From assembly GCA_934646865.1 (NCBI GenBank), contig CAKUEU010000064.1, positions 1-10,335 on the forward strand: a DNA stretch of 10,335 bases. The letters run 5' to 3'. Numbering within the stretch: the stretch's first letter is position 1; each line of letters starts with the position of its first letter. Position numbers and translations under genes: made by a program. Under the pieces are notes generated by a model. It did no database searches and was not told where the DNA came from. It worked only from the letters and a program-made list of their open reading frames with translations. Source of the DNA: an uncultured Collinsella sp. Lineage in GTDB: Bacteria; Actinomycetota; Coriobacteriia; Coriobacteriales; Coriobacteriaceae. This document shows, in pieces, positions 1-6,369 of this stretch.

Positions 1-351
1 GCCCGCGACAAGGCGCTGTGCTACGGCGTGGCCAAGGACATCGTGAGCGTCCTTGCCCCCATCTGCCCGTTCTGGGCCGACGAGCTGTGGCACGAGGCAC
101 TCGGCTGCGAGGGCAACGCCTACACCGCCGCCTGGCCCGAGTTCGACCTGGCCGAGTCCATCGAGGATACGGTGCAGATCGTCGTACAGGTGCTCGGCAA
201 GGTCCGTGGCCGCATCGACGTCGCCCGCGACGCCTCCAACGAGGAGATGCAAGCTGCCGCTGAGGAAGCCGTTGCCAAGTGGCTTGAGGGCAAGACGGTC
301 GTCAAGGCCATCTGCGTGCCCGGCAAGCTGGTCAACCTGGTGGTCAAGTAA
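1..351 (+). CDS. leuS: Leucyl-tRNA synthetase, C-terminal end (5' truncated by window)
   Basis: The reading frame is open from the first base and ends with TAA at 349-351, leaving 116 residues of a protein normally over 800 residues long. The visible part covers the end of the class I anticodon-binding helical bundle (LAPICPFWADELWHEALG, about residues 17-34 of the fragment). It is followed by the small C-terminal domain that contacts the tRNA elbow, with VQVLGKVRGRIDV and the ending CVPGKLVNLVVK, both typical of bacterial LeuRS. The enzyme charges tRNA-Leu with leucine in the cytoplasm. The catalytic and editing domains lie outside the window, so their integrity cannot be judged. A hairpin terminator follows 29 bases after the stop codon, so leuS ends its own transcription unit and is separate from the rimP operon. 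Confidence 0.95.
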   Translation, partial: ARDKALCYGVAKDIVSVLAPICPFWADELWHEALGCEGNAYTAAWPEFDLAESIEDTVQIVVQVLGKVRGRIDVARDASNEEMQAAAEEAVAKWLEGKTVVKAICVPGKLVNLVVK

Positions 352-380
352 GCACTGCGCGCTTAACTGACGCATAAAAG

Positions 381-416
381 ACGAGGGGCGATCCGGTTGG
401 GTCGTCCCTCGTTTTG
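381..416. terminator. Bidirectional intrinsic terminator between leuS and the lipoprotein gene
   Basis: A 14-bp stem pairs 381-394 with 399-412 around a GGTT loop; all positions pair, two of them as G-U. On the + strand it is followed by TTTT (412-415), which fits termination of leuS. On the - strand the bases left of the stem (ATAAAAG, 374-380) read as a T-rich tract, so the same hairpin can end the convergent lipoprotein transcript. Its position between two convergent genes supports this dual role. Confidence 0.85.
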
Positions 417-455
417 TGTTGTATGACCTGCTTAGTCAGTGCGTCGCACCGTCTT

Positions 456-1028
456 CTACGGGATGTGTACCAGGTCCCTAAAGTAAACGTTGCCCGTTTG
501 CTCCTCGAACATCCAGATGTTGAGGTAGATGTCGTTGAGGTCGTTGTTCACATCAAAGTCCGGGTCGTCGAAGGTGCCTACAAAGGTGAGCATGGCGCGC
601 GTTTCCTCGCCTGCTGCGACCTGCTGGCGCATGCGCACATCGCGGACCACGCCGTTGACGTAGGCATAGGAGTCCACATCGCCAAACATCATGTCGACAC
701 CGGTGTTGTTGGTCACCGTAAAGATGAGCGCAGCGTCGCCGTAGCCGTCGGTGTCCTTGCCCACGCAGGTAACATGGACGTTCTCGTCTGCTTCAAGGTC
801 GATGGGGAACTGTTCTTGGGGGTCGGGGTCCAAACCCTGGGGATCGATGATGTCCTCGTCTATTTTGTCGAAGCTCACCGGGGGTTCGGTTTTTTCGATG
901 GCTTTGGTGCTGCCAGGATTCGGTTCGCATGTTCCGGTTTTGCTGTTCGTCTTGCCGCAGCCCACGAGGGCCAACGAGCACGTTGCGATGGCGAGCGCAG
1001 TCATGCAGAGGGTGTCGAGACGTTTCAT
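456..1028 (-). CDS. Putative secreted lipoprotein, Ig-like/DUF4352-like
   Basis: This 190-residue protein begins with a lipoprotein signal peptide: a short basic start (MKR), a hydrophobic stretch (about residues 9-23) and the lipobox LVGC with Cys24 as the likely lipidated residue. A polar linker rich in Pro, Asp and Glu (about 25-80) follows. The rest looks like a beta-rich domain, with TCVGKDTDGYGDAALIFTVT and then NNTG near residues 88-112, resembling the small extracytoplasmic domains found in Gram-positive lipoproteins (DUF4352 and relatives). That family link comes from pattern and is not secure. The start is supported by AAGGAGG five bases upstream of the ATG on the minus strand. The gene points towards leuS and shares its terminator. 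It is probably anchored on the outer face of the membrane; its substrate or partner is unknown. A 233-codon open frame on the opposite strand (414-1115) is a shadow, since it has no comparable start signal or recognisable protein. Confidence 0.8.
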   Translation of the reverse strand: MKRLDTLCMTALAIATCSLALVGCGKTNSKTGTCEPNPGSTKAIEKTEPPVSFDKIDEDIIDPQGLDPDPQEQFPIDLEADENVHVTCVGKDTDGYGDAALIFTVTNNTGVDMMFGDVDSYAYVNGVVRDVRMRQQVAAGEETRAMLTFVGTFDDPDFDVNNDLNDIYLNIWMFEEQTGNVYFRDLVHIP

Positions 1029-1290
1029 GGGTGCCTCCTTGCCGTAGAGGATTTGGAAAGGTTCGTCGTTGCGCGACTTACTGGCCGGCTTGTTGCGGAA
1101 TGTCCCTTAGCGTAAGTCTGATCGATAAGGGCTCGGGAAGGAACGCCCTTGGGGCCCGAACGGGCCTGTGGATTGGGACGCATGGCTCGTTCTTGGACGC
1201 TTGGCCGCGCTCCGCACGGTACTTTCGGTCCAATTGTCCTATTCTTGTGGAGAACCTGTGCGCACGCTGACCTGCGGGTTTGCGTTGTGC
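1029..1290. other. Gene-free stretch between the lipoprotein gene and the rimP promoter
   Basis: No convincing gene, tRNA or known RNA was seen here. The left edge carries the lipoprotein ribosome binding site (minus strand). A promoter for that gene must lie in this stretch, but no pair of boxes stands out. Two weak inverted repeats are present: AAGGGC/GCCCTT (1127-1132 with 1145-1150) and GGCCC/GGGCC (1153-1157 with 1162-1166). Neither is followed by a T run. Open frames crossing the region lack start signals. Confidence 0.5.
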
Positions 1291-1328
1291 TTGCACGTTT
1301 GCGCAGGTATTGCTATAGTTTGCTTGCA
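1288..1328. repeat. Pair of TGCTTGCA repeats at the rimP promoter (possible operator)
   Basis: The 8-base sequence TGCTTGCA occurs at 1288-1295 and again at 1321-1328, 33 bp apart, or about three helical turns. Each copy is itself an inverted repeat (TGC-TT-GCA). The first overlaps the -35 box and the second spans the predicted transcription start. A related direct repeat GTTTGC occurs at 1279-1283 extended from G1278, at 1297-1302 and at 1318-1323. The position suits a repressor or regulator site, but this is inference from repeat placement only. Confidence 0.35.
1291..1319 (+). promoter_or_regulatory. Sigma-70-type promoter of the rimP-nusA-infB operon
   Basis: A -35 box TTGCAC (1291-1296) and a -10 box TATAGT (1314-1319) are separated by exactly 17 bp, close to the consensus for the housekeeping sigma factor. 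Transcription would start near 1325-1327, giving a leader of about 72 bases before the rimP start codon. It is the best-formed promoter in the window and lies directly upstream of the long + strand operon. No second clear promoter was seen inside the operon. Confidence 0.8.
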
Positions 1329-1344
1329 AATGAAGTTGTAATTG

Positions 1345-1377
1345 AAAGAAGTGGGGTTTCGGCCCCGCTTCTTTTTT
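1345..1377 (+). terminator. Terminator-like hairpin in the rimP leader (probable attenuator)
   Basis: A 12-bp stem (1345-1356 with 1363-1374, one G-U pair) closes a six-base loop TTTCGG. The descending arm runs into six T (1372-1377), the form of an intrinsic terminator. It lies about 20 bases after the predicted transcription start and ends eight bases before the rimP GGAGG site, so it falls inside the leader and not at the end of an upstream gene. No + strand gene lies upstream for it to terminate. It therefore probably limits readthrough into the operon. NusA, encoded in this operon, stimulates termination at such hairpins, and autoregulation of the rimP-nusA operon by leader termination is reported in Bacillus subtilis. 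Control by NusA here is an inference. Confidence 0.75.
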
Positions 1378-1397
1378 GTATGGATGGAGGTGCCGCA

Positions 1398-1892
1398 ATG
1401 GTCAAGACCAAGACCGAGCAGGCGATCATCGACGCGCTCGAGGCCGTCGCTCCCCAGCACGATGTCGACATCGTCGACGTCGAGCTCGTGGGCGCCACCA
1501 AGGCCCCCTGCGTGCGCGTGCGTATCGAGGGTGCCGAGGGTCAGAGCCTGTCTCTCAACGACGTCACGGCCAACACCAAGTGGGTCGGCGATGTGATTGA
1601 GGAGCTCGACCCCATCTCTTCGAGCTATACGCTCGAGGTGTCGAGCCCGGGTATGGCGCGCCCGCTGCGCCGCCCGAGTGACTTTGCCCGCTTTGTGGGC
1701 GAGAACTGCGAGCTCACCTCTACCGCCACCGAGGGCCGTCGCAAGTACGCCGGCAAGATTGCCGCCGCCACCGAGACGAACGTGACCCTCGAGCTCGAGG
1801 ACGGCGAGTCCGTTACCCTCGATTTTTCTGATGTTAAAAAGTGCAAGTTGAAGCCCACCTACGACTTCAAGCCCGCGAAGGAAGGAAAGTAA
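1398..1892 (+). CDS. rimP: Ribosome maturation factor RimP
   Basis: RimP (164 residues) binds the 30S subunit in the cytoplasm and helps its late assembly, including the region around protein S12. The N-terminal alpha/beta domain (about 1-88) ends in the family signature YTLEVSSPGMARPLR (residues 77-91). A C-terminal SH3-like domain follows (about 92-155), with the usual ITP-like core replaced by GKIAAATETNVTLELEDG. The frame is open far upstream (from 1149), but the start at 1398 is chosen because GGAGG at 1386-1390 sits seven bases before it and the protein then has family length. It is the first gene after the promoter and leader hairpin. The nusA start lies one base past its TAA, with the nusA ribosome binding site (two AGGA copies, 1879-1886) inside the rimP end, which suggests translational coupling. 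Confidence 0.95.
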   Translation: MVKTKTEQAIIDALEAVAPQHDVDIVDVELVGATKAPCVRVRIEGAEGQSLSLNDVTANTKWVGDVIEELDPISSSYTLEVSSPGMARPLRRPSDFARFVGENCELTSTATEGRRKYAGKIAAATETNVTLELEDGESVTLDFSDVKKCKLKPTYDFKPAKEGK

Positions 1893-1893
1893 G

Positions 1894-3141
1894 ATGGCAG
1901 CATCCGACATGATGTCCGCCCTGATGGAGCTTTGCCAGGAGAAGCACATCGACCAGCTCTACCTGATCGACCGCCTGGAGCAGTCGCTCGCCAAGAGCTA
2001 TGCCGAGATCCTGCATCTTGAGTGGGGCGCCAAGGTGACCATCGACCGCACCACCGGCAAGATCTACGTCTACCGCCTGGAGCCGATCGACGATTCCATG
2101 GACGAGGAGGGCAACTTCACCGAGTTCGAGGAGATCGACGTCACCCCCAAGAACACGAGCCGCATCGCCGCCCAGCACGCCAAGGCCGAGATCAACGCCA
2201 TCGTGCGTAACTCCGCCCGCGAGCAGATCTACGAGGAGTTCTCCGGCCGCATCGGTGACCTCATCAGCGGTACCGTGCTGCAGTCCACGCCCGACTTCAC
2301 GATTGTCAAGATCCGCGAGGGCGTCGAGGCCGAGCTGCCGCACTTCGATCAGCGCCGTTACGAGAACGAGCGCAACGAGCGTCCGATGGGCGAGCGCTAC
2401 CTGCACAACCAGCATATCAAGGCCGTGATCATCGACGTTCGCGACCCCAACTCCAACCTGCAGCCGGTTCGTGGCGAGCACAGCCGTCCGCCGATTGTCA
2501 TCTCCCGTACCCACCCCGAGCTCATGCGTCGTCTGTTTGAGCAGGAGGTGCCCGAGATCTATGAGGGCACCGTCCAGATCAAGTCGATCGCCCGCGAGCC
2601 CGGCCAGCGTTCCAAGGTCGCCGTCCACTCGCTCGACGACCGCCTGGATCCCGTGGGCGCCTGCGTCGGCCCCAAGGGCAGCCGTGTTCGCGCTGTCGTG
2701 GGCGAGCTCCGTGGCGAGCGCGTCGACGTCATCCTGTGGGATGCCGATCCTGCCGTCTATGTCGCCAACGCCCTGTCGCCCGCTAAGGTCACCCGCGTCC
2801 TCATCGACGAGGAGAAGGCCTACGCCGGCGTCATCGTCCCCGACGACCAGCTGTCCCTCGCCATCGGCAAGGAAGGCCAGAACGCCCGCCTCGCTGCGCG
2901 CCTGACCGGCTGGCACATCGACATCAAGTCCGAGACGCTTGCCGCCGACATCCTCAAGAACGTTCCCGTTCACGAGGAGCCCGCCGCCGACCTGATCGGT
3001 GACGAGGAGGACGAGGACGTCCGTCGCTGCGAGTACGTGTCCGAGGACGGCATCCAGTGCCGCAACCAGGCTCGTCCCGGCTCCCGTTTCTGCGGTGTCC
3101 ACGACACCGACGCCTTCGATGATGCGGAGGACCTGATCTAG
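1894..3141 (+). CDS. nusA: Transcription elongation/termination factor NusA with C-terminal Cys3His tail
   Basis: This is a 415-residue NusA, which binds RNA polymerase and nascent RNA and controls pausing, termination and antitermination. Domains in order: the RNA-polymerase-binding N-terminal domain (about 1-120); S1 (about 125-195, starting [15 protein letters not shown]); KH1 (about 215-285, with [20 protein letters not shown] at 252-271); KH2 (about 290-348, with [20 protein letters not shown] at 322-341). The acidic-repeat domains of enterobacterial NusA are absent, as in most Gram-positive bacteria. In their place an acidic linker (about 361-375) leads to a Cys3His motif: Cys379, Cys389, Cys400 and His403 (CX9CX10CX2H), followed by an acidic end. 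That tail resembles small zinc-binding modules and is unusual for NusA. It lies one base downstream of rimP. The usual next genes ylxR and the L7Ae-like ylxQ are missing, and infB follows after 91 bp. Confidence 0.96.
   Translation: MAASDMMSALMELCQEKHIDQLYLIDRLEQSLAKSYAEILHLEWGAKVTIDRTTGKIYVYRLEPIDDSMDEEGNFTEFEEIDVTPKNTSRIAAQHAKAEINAIVRNSAREQIYEEFSGRIGDLISGTVLQSTPDFTIVKIREGVEAELPHFDQRRYENERNERPMGERYLHNQHIKAVIIDVRDPNSNLQPVRGEHSRPPIVISRTHPELMRRLFEQEVPEIYEGTVQIKSIAREPGQRSKVAVHSLDDRLDPVGACVGPKGSRVRAVVGELRGERVDVILWDADPAVYVANALSPAKVTRVLIDEEKAYAGVIVPDDQLSLAIGKEGQNARLAARLTGWHIDIKSETLAADILKNVPVHEEPAADLIGDEEDEDVRRCEYVSEDGIQCRNQARPGSRFCGVHDTDAFDDAEDLI
3028..3102 (+). other. Putative zinc-binding module at the NusA C-terminus
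   Basis: Codons for Cys379, Cys389, Cys400 and His403 span this part of nusA. The pattern (R)RC-x5[19 protein letters not shown] matches the look of short Cys3His modules of the form C...G.QC...A.PGSRFC..H, found as stand-alone tails in varied bacterial and phage proteins (DUF5763-like). Naming that family is from memory of its pattern. Zinc binding is inferred from the four ligand residues and the glycine between them; the role in NusA is unknown. Confidence 0.6.
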
Positions 3142-3150
3142 CGCGCGGTC

Positions 3151-3171
3151 GCGCCGGGCAGGTCCCGGCGC
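3151..3171 (+). promoter_or_regulatory. GC-rich hairpin just after nusA
   Basis: A perfect 8-bp stem, GCGCCGGG (3151-3158) with CCCGGCGC (3164-3171), closes a five-base loop (CAGGT) starting nine bases after the nusA stop codon. No T run follows, so it is not a typical intrinsic terminator. It could stabilise the 3' end of upstream mRNA, mark a processing site or cause partial pausing between nusA and infB. Confidence 0.5.
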
Positions 3172-3196
3172 ATCTCCCACGCTCGTTCAGTCTCTA

Positions 3197-3211
3197 GGCA
3201 CCCAAGGTGCC
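3197..3211 (+). promoter_or_regulatory. Small hairpin upstream of the infB ribosome binding site
   Basis: GGCACC (3197-3202) and GGTGCC (3206-3211) form a 6-bp stem with a three-base loop. It ends about ten bases before the AGGTG ribosome binding site of infB (3221-3225) and may affect infB translation. It is short enough to be incidental. Confidence 0.3.
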
Positions 3212-3232
3212 AGAAAGGGTAGGTGAAGTCAT

Positions 3233-5947
3233 ATGGCAAAAGTCCGTGTGTCCACCCTGGCCAAAGAGTTCGGCATGACCTCCAAGGAACTGATGGGTCA
3301 TCTCGCCGATATGAAGATTCCCGCTAAGTCCGCTTCCTCCGCCCTGGAGGACGCCTATGTCGCCATGGTCCGCAAGCAGCTCGCCTCGGTGATCGAGGCC
3401 CGCGCTCAGGAAGTCGAGGCCGCCAAGCAGGCCGAGGAGCAGGCCGCTGCCGCCGAGGAGGCCGCCCGCGCCGCCGAGGCCGAGCGCGAGCGCATCGCCG
3501 CCGAGAAGGCACGCGAGGAGGAGCGCCGCCAGTTTGCCGCAGCCCAGGCTGCCGAGGAGGCCGCCCGCGCCGAGGCTGAGGCCAAGAAGAAGGCCGAGCA
3601 GGAGCGCCTTGCTCGCGAGAAGGAGGAGGCTGCCCGCGAGGCCCAGCGCCGCGCCGTTCCCGCTTCCGATTCCGGTTCGCGCTTCCGTTCGCTGCTCGAC
3701 CAGATCGCCGCACAGGAGACCGTGCTCAAGGAGAAGAAGGACGCCGAGGACAAGGCCAAGGCCGAGCGCGCCGCCGAGCGCGGTAACCGTCGTGGCGGCA
3801 ACAATGACCGCCGCGGTGGCCGTCGTAACGATCGTAACGCCTCCGACAACAACTCCGAGCGCAACGCCTCCGAGAGTCGTCCGCACAGCCATCGCACCAA
3901 CGCCAGCAACAACGTCGCTGCCGGCATGGACTTCCCCAACCCCGATAAGCAGGGCAAGGGCAAGAAGCGCAAGGGCGGTCACAACAACGAAGAGGACCAC
4001 TATAGCCGCATGGCTCGCGAGGCCGAGGAGTACAGCCGCGAGAAGGTGCTCGAGGAGGCTCGTGCTGCCGTCGAGGAGGCCTCTCGCGAGTCCACCGGTC
4101 GCCGCAAGAAGCGCAAGGAGAAGCGCGAGCGCGAGGCTGCCAAGGCTCAGGAGGAGCGCAAGATAGAGGAGGCGCTGGCCCAGGGCGTGAACCCCGAGGA
4201 GCTCGACGCCATCAAGGTCTCCCAGGGCGTTACCGTCCAGGAGCTCGCCGAGGCCCTCGACGTTCCGGCCAACGATATCATCAAGCGCCTGTTCCTGCTA
4301 GGCACGCCGCTCACGATGACGCAGTCCATGTCCGACGACCTCGTCGAGCTCGTTGCCGACGACCTGGGCCGTCAGATCAAGATCATCACCCCCGAGGAGG
4401 AGAACACCTTCTCGTTCTACGACGATCCCGCCGACCTTAAGCCGCGTGCACCGGTCGTCACCGTCATGGGCCACGTCGACCACGGCAAGACGTCGCTGCT
4501 TGACGCCATCCGTCACACCGGCGTCGCTGCCGGCGAGGCGGGCGGCATCACGCAGGCCATCGGTGCTTCGCAGGTCATGATCAATGACCGCAAGATCACC
4601 TTCATCGATACCCCGGGTCACGCCACCTTTACGGCTATGCGTGCCCGTGGCGCCAAGGTGACCGACATCGTCATTCTGATCGTGGCTGCCGACGACGGCG
4701 TCATGCCTCAGACCGTCGAGTCGATCAACCACGCCAAGGCCGCCGGCGTACCCATCGTCGTCGCCGTTAACAAGATCGATAAGCCGGGTGCCAACCCCGA
4801 CCGCGTGCGCCAGGAGCTCACCGAGTACGGTGTCATCCCCGAGGAGTGGGGCGGACAGAACATGTTCGTCAACATCTCGGCGAAGCAGAAGATTGGTATC
4901 GACGACCTTCTGGAGACCGTGCTGCTCCAGGCCGATGTGCTCGAGCTTAAGGCCAACCCCGATACCTTTGCCTCCGGCAACGTCCTCGAGGCCAAGCTCG
5001 ACAAGGGCCGCGGCTCGGTCGCTACCGTGCTCGTGACTCGCGGTACCCTGCACGTGGGCGATACGCTGGTCGCCGGCCTCACCTACGGCCGCGTCCGCGC
5101 CATGCTCGACCCCAAGGGCCGCGCCGTCACCGAGGCCGGTCCCTCCGACGCCGTCGAGATCCTGGGCCTGCAGTCCGTGCCCAACGCCGGTGACGAGTTC
5201 CGCGTGTTCGAGGACGAGCGCGAGGCTCGTGCCCTTGCCGACGAGCGTTCGCTCAAGGCCCGTATCGAAGAGCAGAGCCGCGTCAAGCACGTTACGCTCG
5301 AGAACCTCTTCGAGACCATTGCCGATGCCGAGGTCAAGGAGCTCAACCTGATCATCAAGGCCGACGTCCAGGGTTCCATCGAGGCCCTTCAGGACTCGCT
5401 CGACAAGATGGATCAGTCCGAGGTCCGCATCAACACGATCCACTCCGCCGTTGGTGCCATCAACGAGACCGACGTCGTCCTGGCCGACGCCTCCAACGCC
5501 ATCATCATCGGCTTTGGCGTCCGTCCCGACGGTAAGGCCCGCTCCGCCGCCGAGCGCGAGGGCGTCGAGATCCGTTGCTACGACGTCATCTACAAGTGCC
5601 TCGAGGAGCTCGACGCTGCCCGTATCGGCATGCTCAAGCCCACCGAGGTCGAGGTCTCCACGGGTACCGCGACCGTCCTGGACACCTTCAAGGTGCCCAA
5701 AGTCGGTATCGCCGCCGGTGTCCGCGTCGAAGAGGGCGAGATCGCCGCGACCGATTCCGTGCGTCTGGTGCGCGACGGCATCGTGGTCTTCAACGGCAAG
5801 ATCGCCTCGATGCGCCACTACAAGGACGAGGCCAAGAGCCTCAAAAGCGGTTCCGAGGGCGGCATTGGCCTGGAGAACTTCCAGGACATCAAGCCCGGCG
5901 ACCAGATCGAGGGTTACCGCATCGACCAGGTTGCCCGTACCGAGTAG
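3233..5947 (+). CDS. infB: Translation initiation factor IF-2
   Basis: IF2 (904 residues) is the GTPase that brings initiator fMet-tRNA to the 30S subunit and promotes 50S joining. An IF2_N domain opens the protein (about 1-52, VSTLAKEFGMTSKELMGHL). A long charged region follows: Ala/Glu/Arg/Lys-rich coiled-coil-like sequence (about 54-182), an Arg/Gly/Asn-rich stretch (about 183-225) and more charged helix (to about 325). A second IF2_N-like domain lies at about 327-385 (VTVQELAEALDVPANDIIKR). The G domain carries G1 GHVDHGKT (413-420), G3 DTPGH (459-463), G4 NKID (513-516) and G5 SAK (549-551). Domains II, III and the fMet-tRNA-binding IV complete it. The total length is typical for high-GC actinobacteria, whose extra length lies in the N-terminal region. 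The start at 3233 is preceded by AGGTG seven bases upstream. rbfA follows after 11 bp. Confidence 0.97.
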   Translation: MAKVRVSTLAKEFGMTSKELMGHLADMKIPAKSASSALEDAYVAMVRKQLASVIEARAQEVEAAKQAEEQAAAAEEAARAAEAERERIAAEKAREEERRQFAAAQAAEEAARAEAEAKKKAEQERLAREKEEAAREAQRRAVPASDSGSRFRSLLDQIAAQETVLKEKKDAEDKAKAERAAERGNRRGGNNDRRGGRRNDRNASDNNSERNASESRPHSHRTNASNNVAAGMDFPNPDKQGKGKKRKGGHNNEEDHYSRMAREAEEYSREKVLEEARAAVEEASRESTGRRKKRKEKREREAAKAQEERKIEEALAQGVNPEELDAIKVSQGVTVQELAEALDVPANDIIKRLFLLGTPLTMTQSMSDDLVELVADDLGRQIKIITPEEENTFSFYDDPADLKPRAPVVTVMGHVDHGKTSLLDAIRHTGVAAGEAGGITQAIGASQVMINDRKITFIDTPGHATFTAMRARGAKVTDIVILIVAADDGVMPQTVESINHAKAAGVPIVVAVNKIDKPGANPDRVRQELTEYGVIPEEWGGQNMFVNISAKQKIGIDDLLETVLLQADVLELKANPDTFASGNVLEAKLDKGRGSVATVLVTRGTLHVGDTLVAGLTYGRVRAMLDPKGRAVTEAGPSDAVEILGLQSVPNAGDEFRVFEDEREARALADERSLKARIEEQSRVKHVTLENLFETIADAEVKELNLIIKADVQGSIEALQDSLDKMDQSEVRINTIHSAVGAINETDVVLADASNAIIIGFGVRPDGKARSAAEREGVEIRCYDVIYKCLEELDAARIGMLKPTEVEVSTGTATVLDTFKVPKVGIAAGVRVEEGEIAATDSVRLVRDGIVVFNGKIASMRHYKDEAKSLKSGSEGGIGLENFQDIKPGDQIEGYRIDQVARTE

Positions 5948-5958
5948 GGGGTAGCGCT

Positions 5959-6369
5959 ATGAAGCAAACGCAGGCAACCCGCCGTCTGGGCGAGCAGCTT
6001 CGCGAGAAGCTTGGTTATATCCTGCTCTTTGAGGTTTCCGATCCGCGTCTCGACCTGGTTACTTTGACCGCGGTCGAGGTTGCGGTGGACCGTTCGTTCG
6101 CGCGTGTGTTCGTGTCGTGCGATGCGAGCCGCTACGACGAGGTCATGGAGGCGCTCGCAAGCGCTAAGGGCCGTATTCGCAGCCTGTTGGCTCGCTCGCT
6201 CGATTGGCGTGTTACGCCCGAGCTCGATTTTCGCATCGATCGCTCGACCGATGAGGCCGAGCGCATCACGCGTGCGCTGGAAAACGTTCCCGCCACGCTT
6301 GCGATCGAAAAGGACGAGGACGGCTATCCGATAGCGGATGCCGCCCAGGAGGCAGCTTTAGATGACTAA
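5959..6369 (+). CDS. rbfA: 30S ribosome-binding factor RbfA
   Basis: RbfA (136 residues) is a type II KH-fold protein that binds the 30S subunit near the 5' end of 16S rRNA and is needed for its final maturation. The N-terminus MKQTQATRRLGEQLREKLGY, then FEVSDPRLDLVTLTAVEVAV (residues 24-43) and RSFARVFVS (45-53) fit the family. RVTPELDFRID (84-94) is the late strand with the usual P-x-L-x-F pattern. The frame is open upstream inside infB, but the start at 5959 is chosen from GGGGG (5947-5951) seven bases before it and from family length. The Asp/Glu/Ala-rich tail after about residue 116 is poorly conserved in general. The last eight bases overlap the next gene, suggesting coupling. Confidence 0.95.
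   Translation: MKQTQATRRLGEQLREKLGYILLFEVSDPRLDLVTLTAVEVAVDRSFARVFVSCDASRYDEVMEALASAKGRIRSLLARSLDWRVTPELDFRIDRSTDEAERITRALENVPATLAIEKDEDGYPIADAAQEAALDD

Noticed and set aside
414..1115. Open frame of 233 codons on the + strand
   Set aside because: It lies opposite the lipoprotein gene, has no ribosome binding site at a plausible start and no recognisable protein family. The minus strand has a lipobox and AAGGAGG.
1127..1166. Two short inverted repeats upstream of the operon promoter
   Set aside because: Short stems with no T run and no nearby gene end; expected by chance in GC-rich sequence.
1330..1341. Tiny frame ATG-AAG-TTG-TAA in the rimP leader (possible leader peptide)
   Set aside because: It starts within a few bases of the predicted transcription start, leaving no room for a ribosome binding site, and three codons show no regulatory pattern.
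1149..1397. Possible longer RimP N-terminus
   Set aside because: The frame is open upstream, but it crosses the promoter and terminator hairpin, and the start at 1398 has a proper GGAGG and gives family length.
1867..3180. Long open frame on the - strand (437 codons)
   Set aside because: It is an antisense shadow of nusA caused by GC-rich codon use; the protein is low-complexity Leu/Gly/Asp-rich without known motifs.
3194..4000. Hydrophobic-looking open frame on the - strand (268 codons)
   Set aside because: It reads the complement of Ala/Glu-rich infB codons, which gives Leu/Gly/Ala runs that mimic membrane segments; it has no start signal.
4298..5818. Long open frame on the - strand (506 codons)
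   Set aside because: It is an antisense shadow of the infB G domain and downstream domains, for the same reason.
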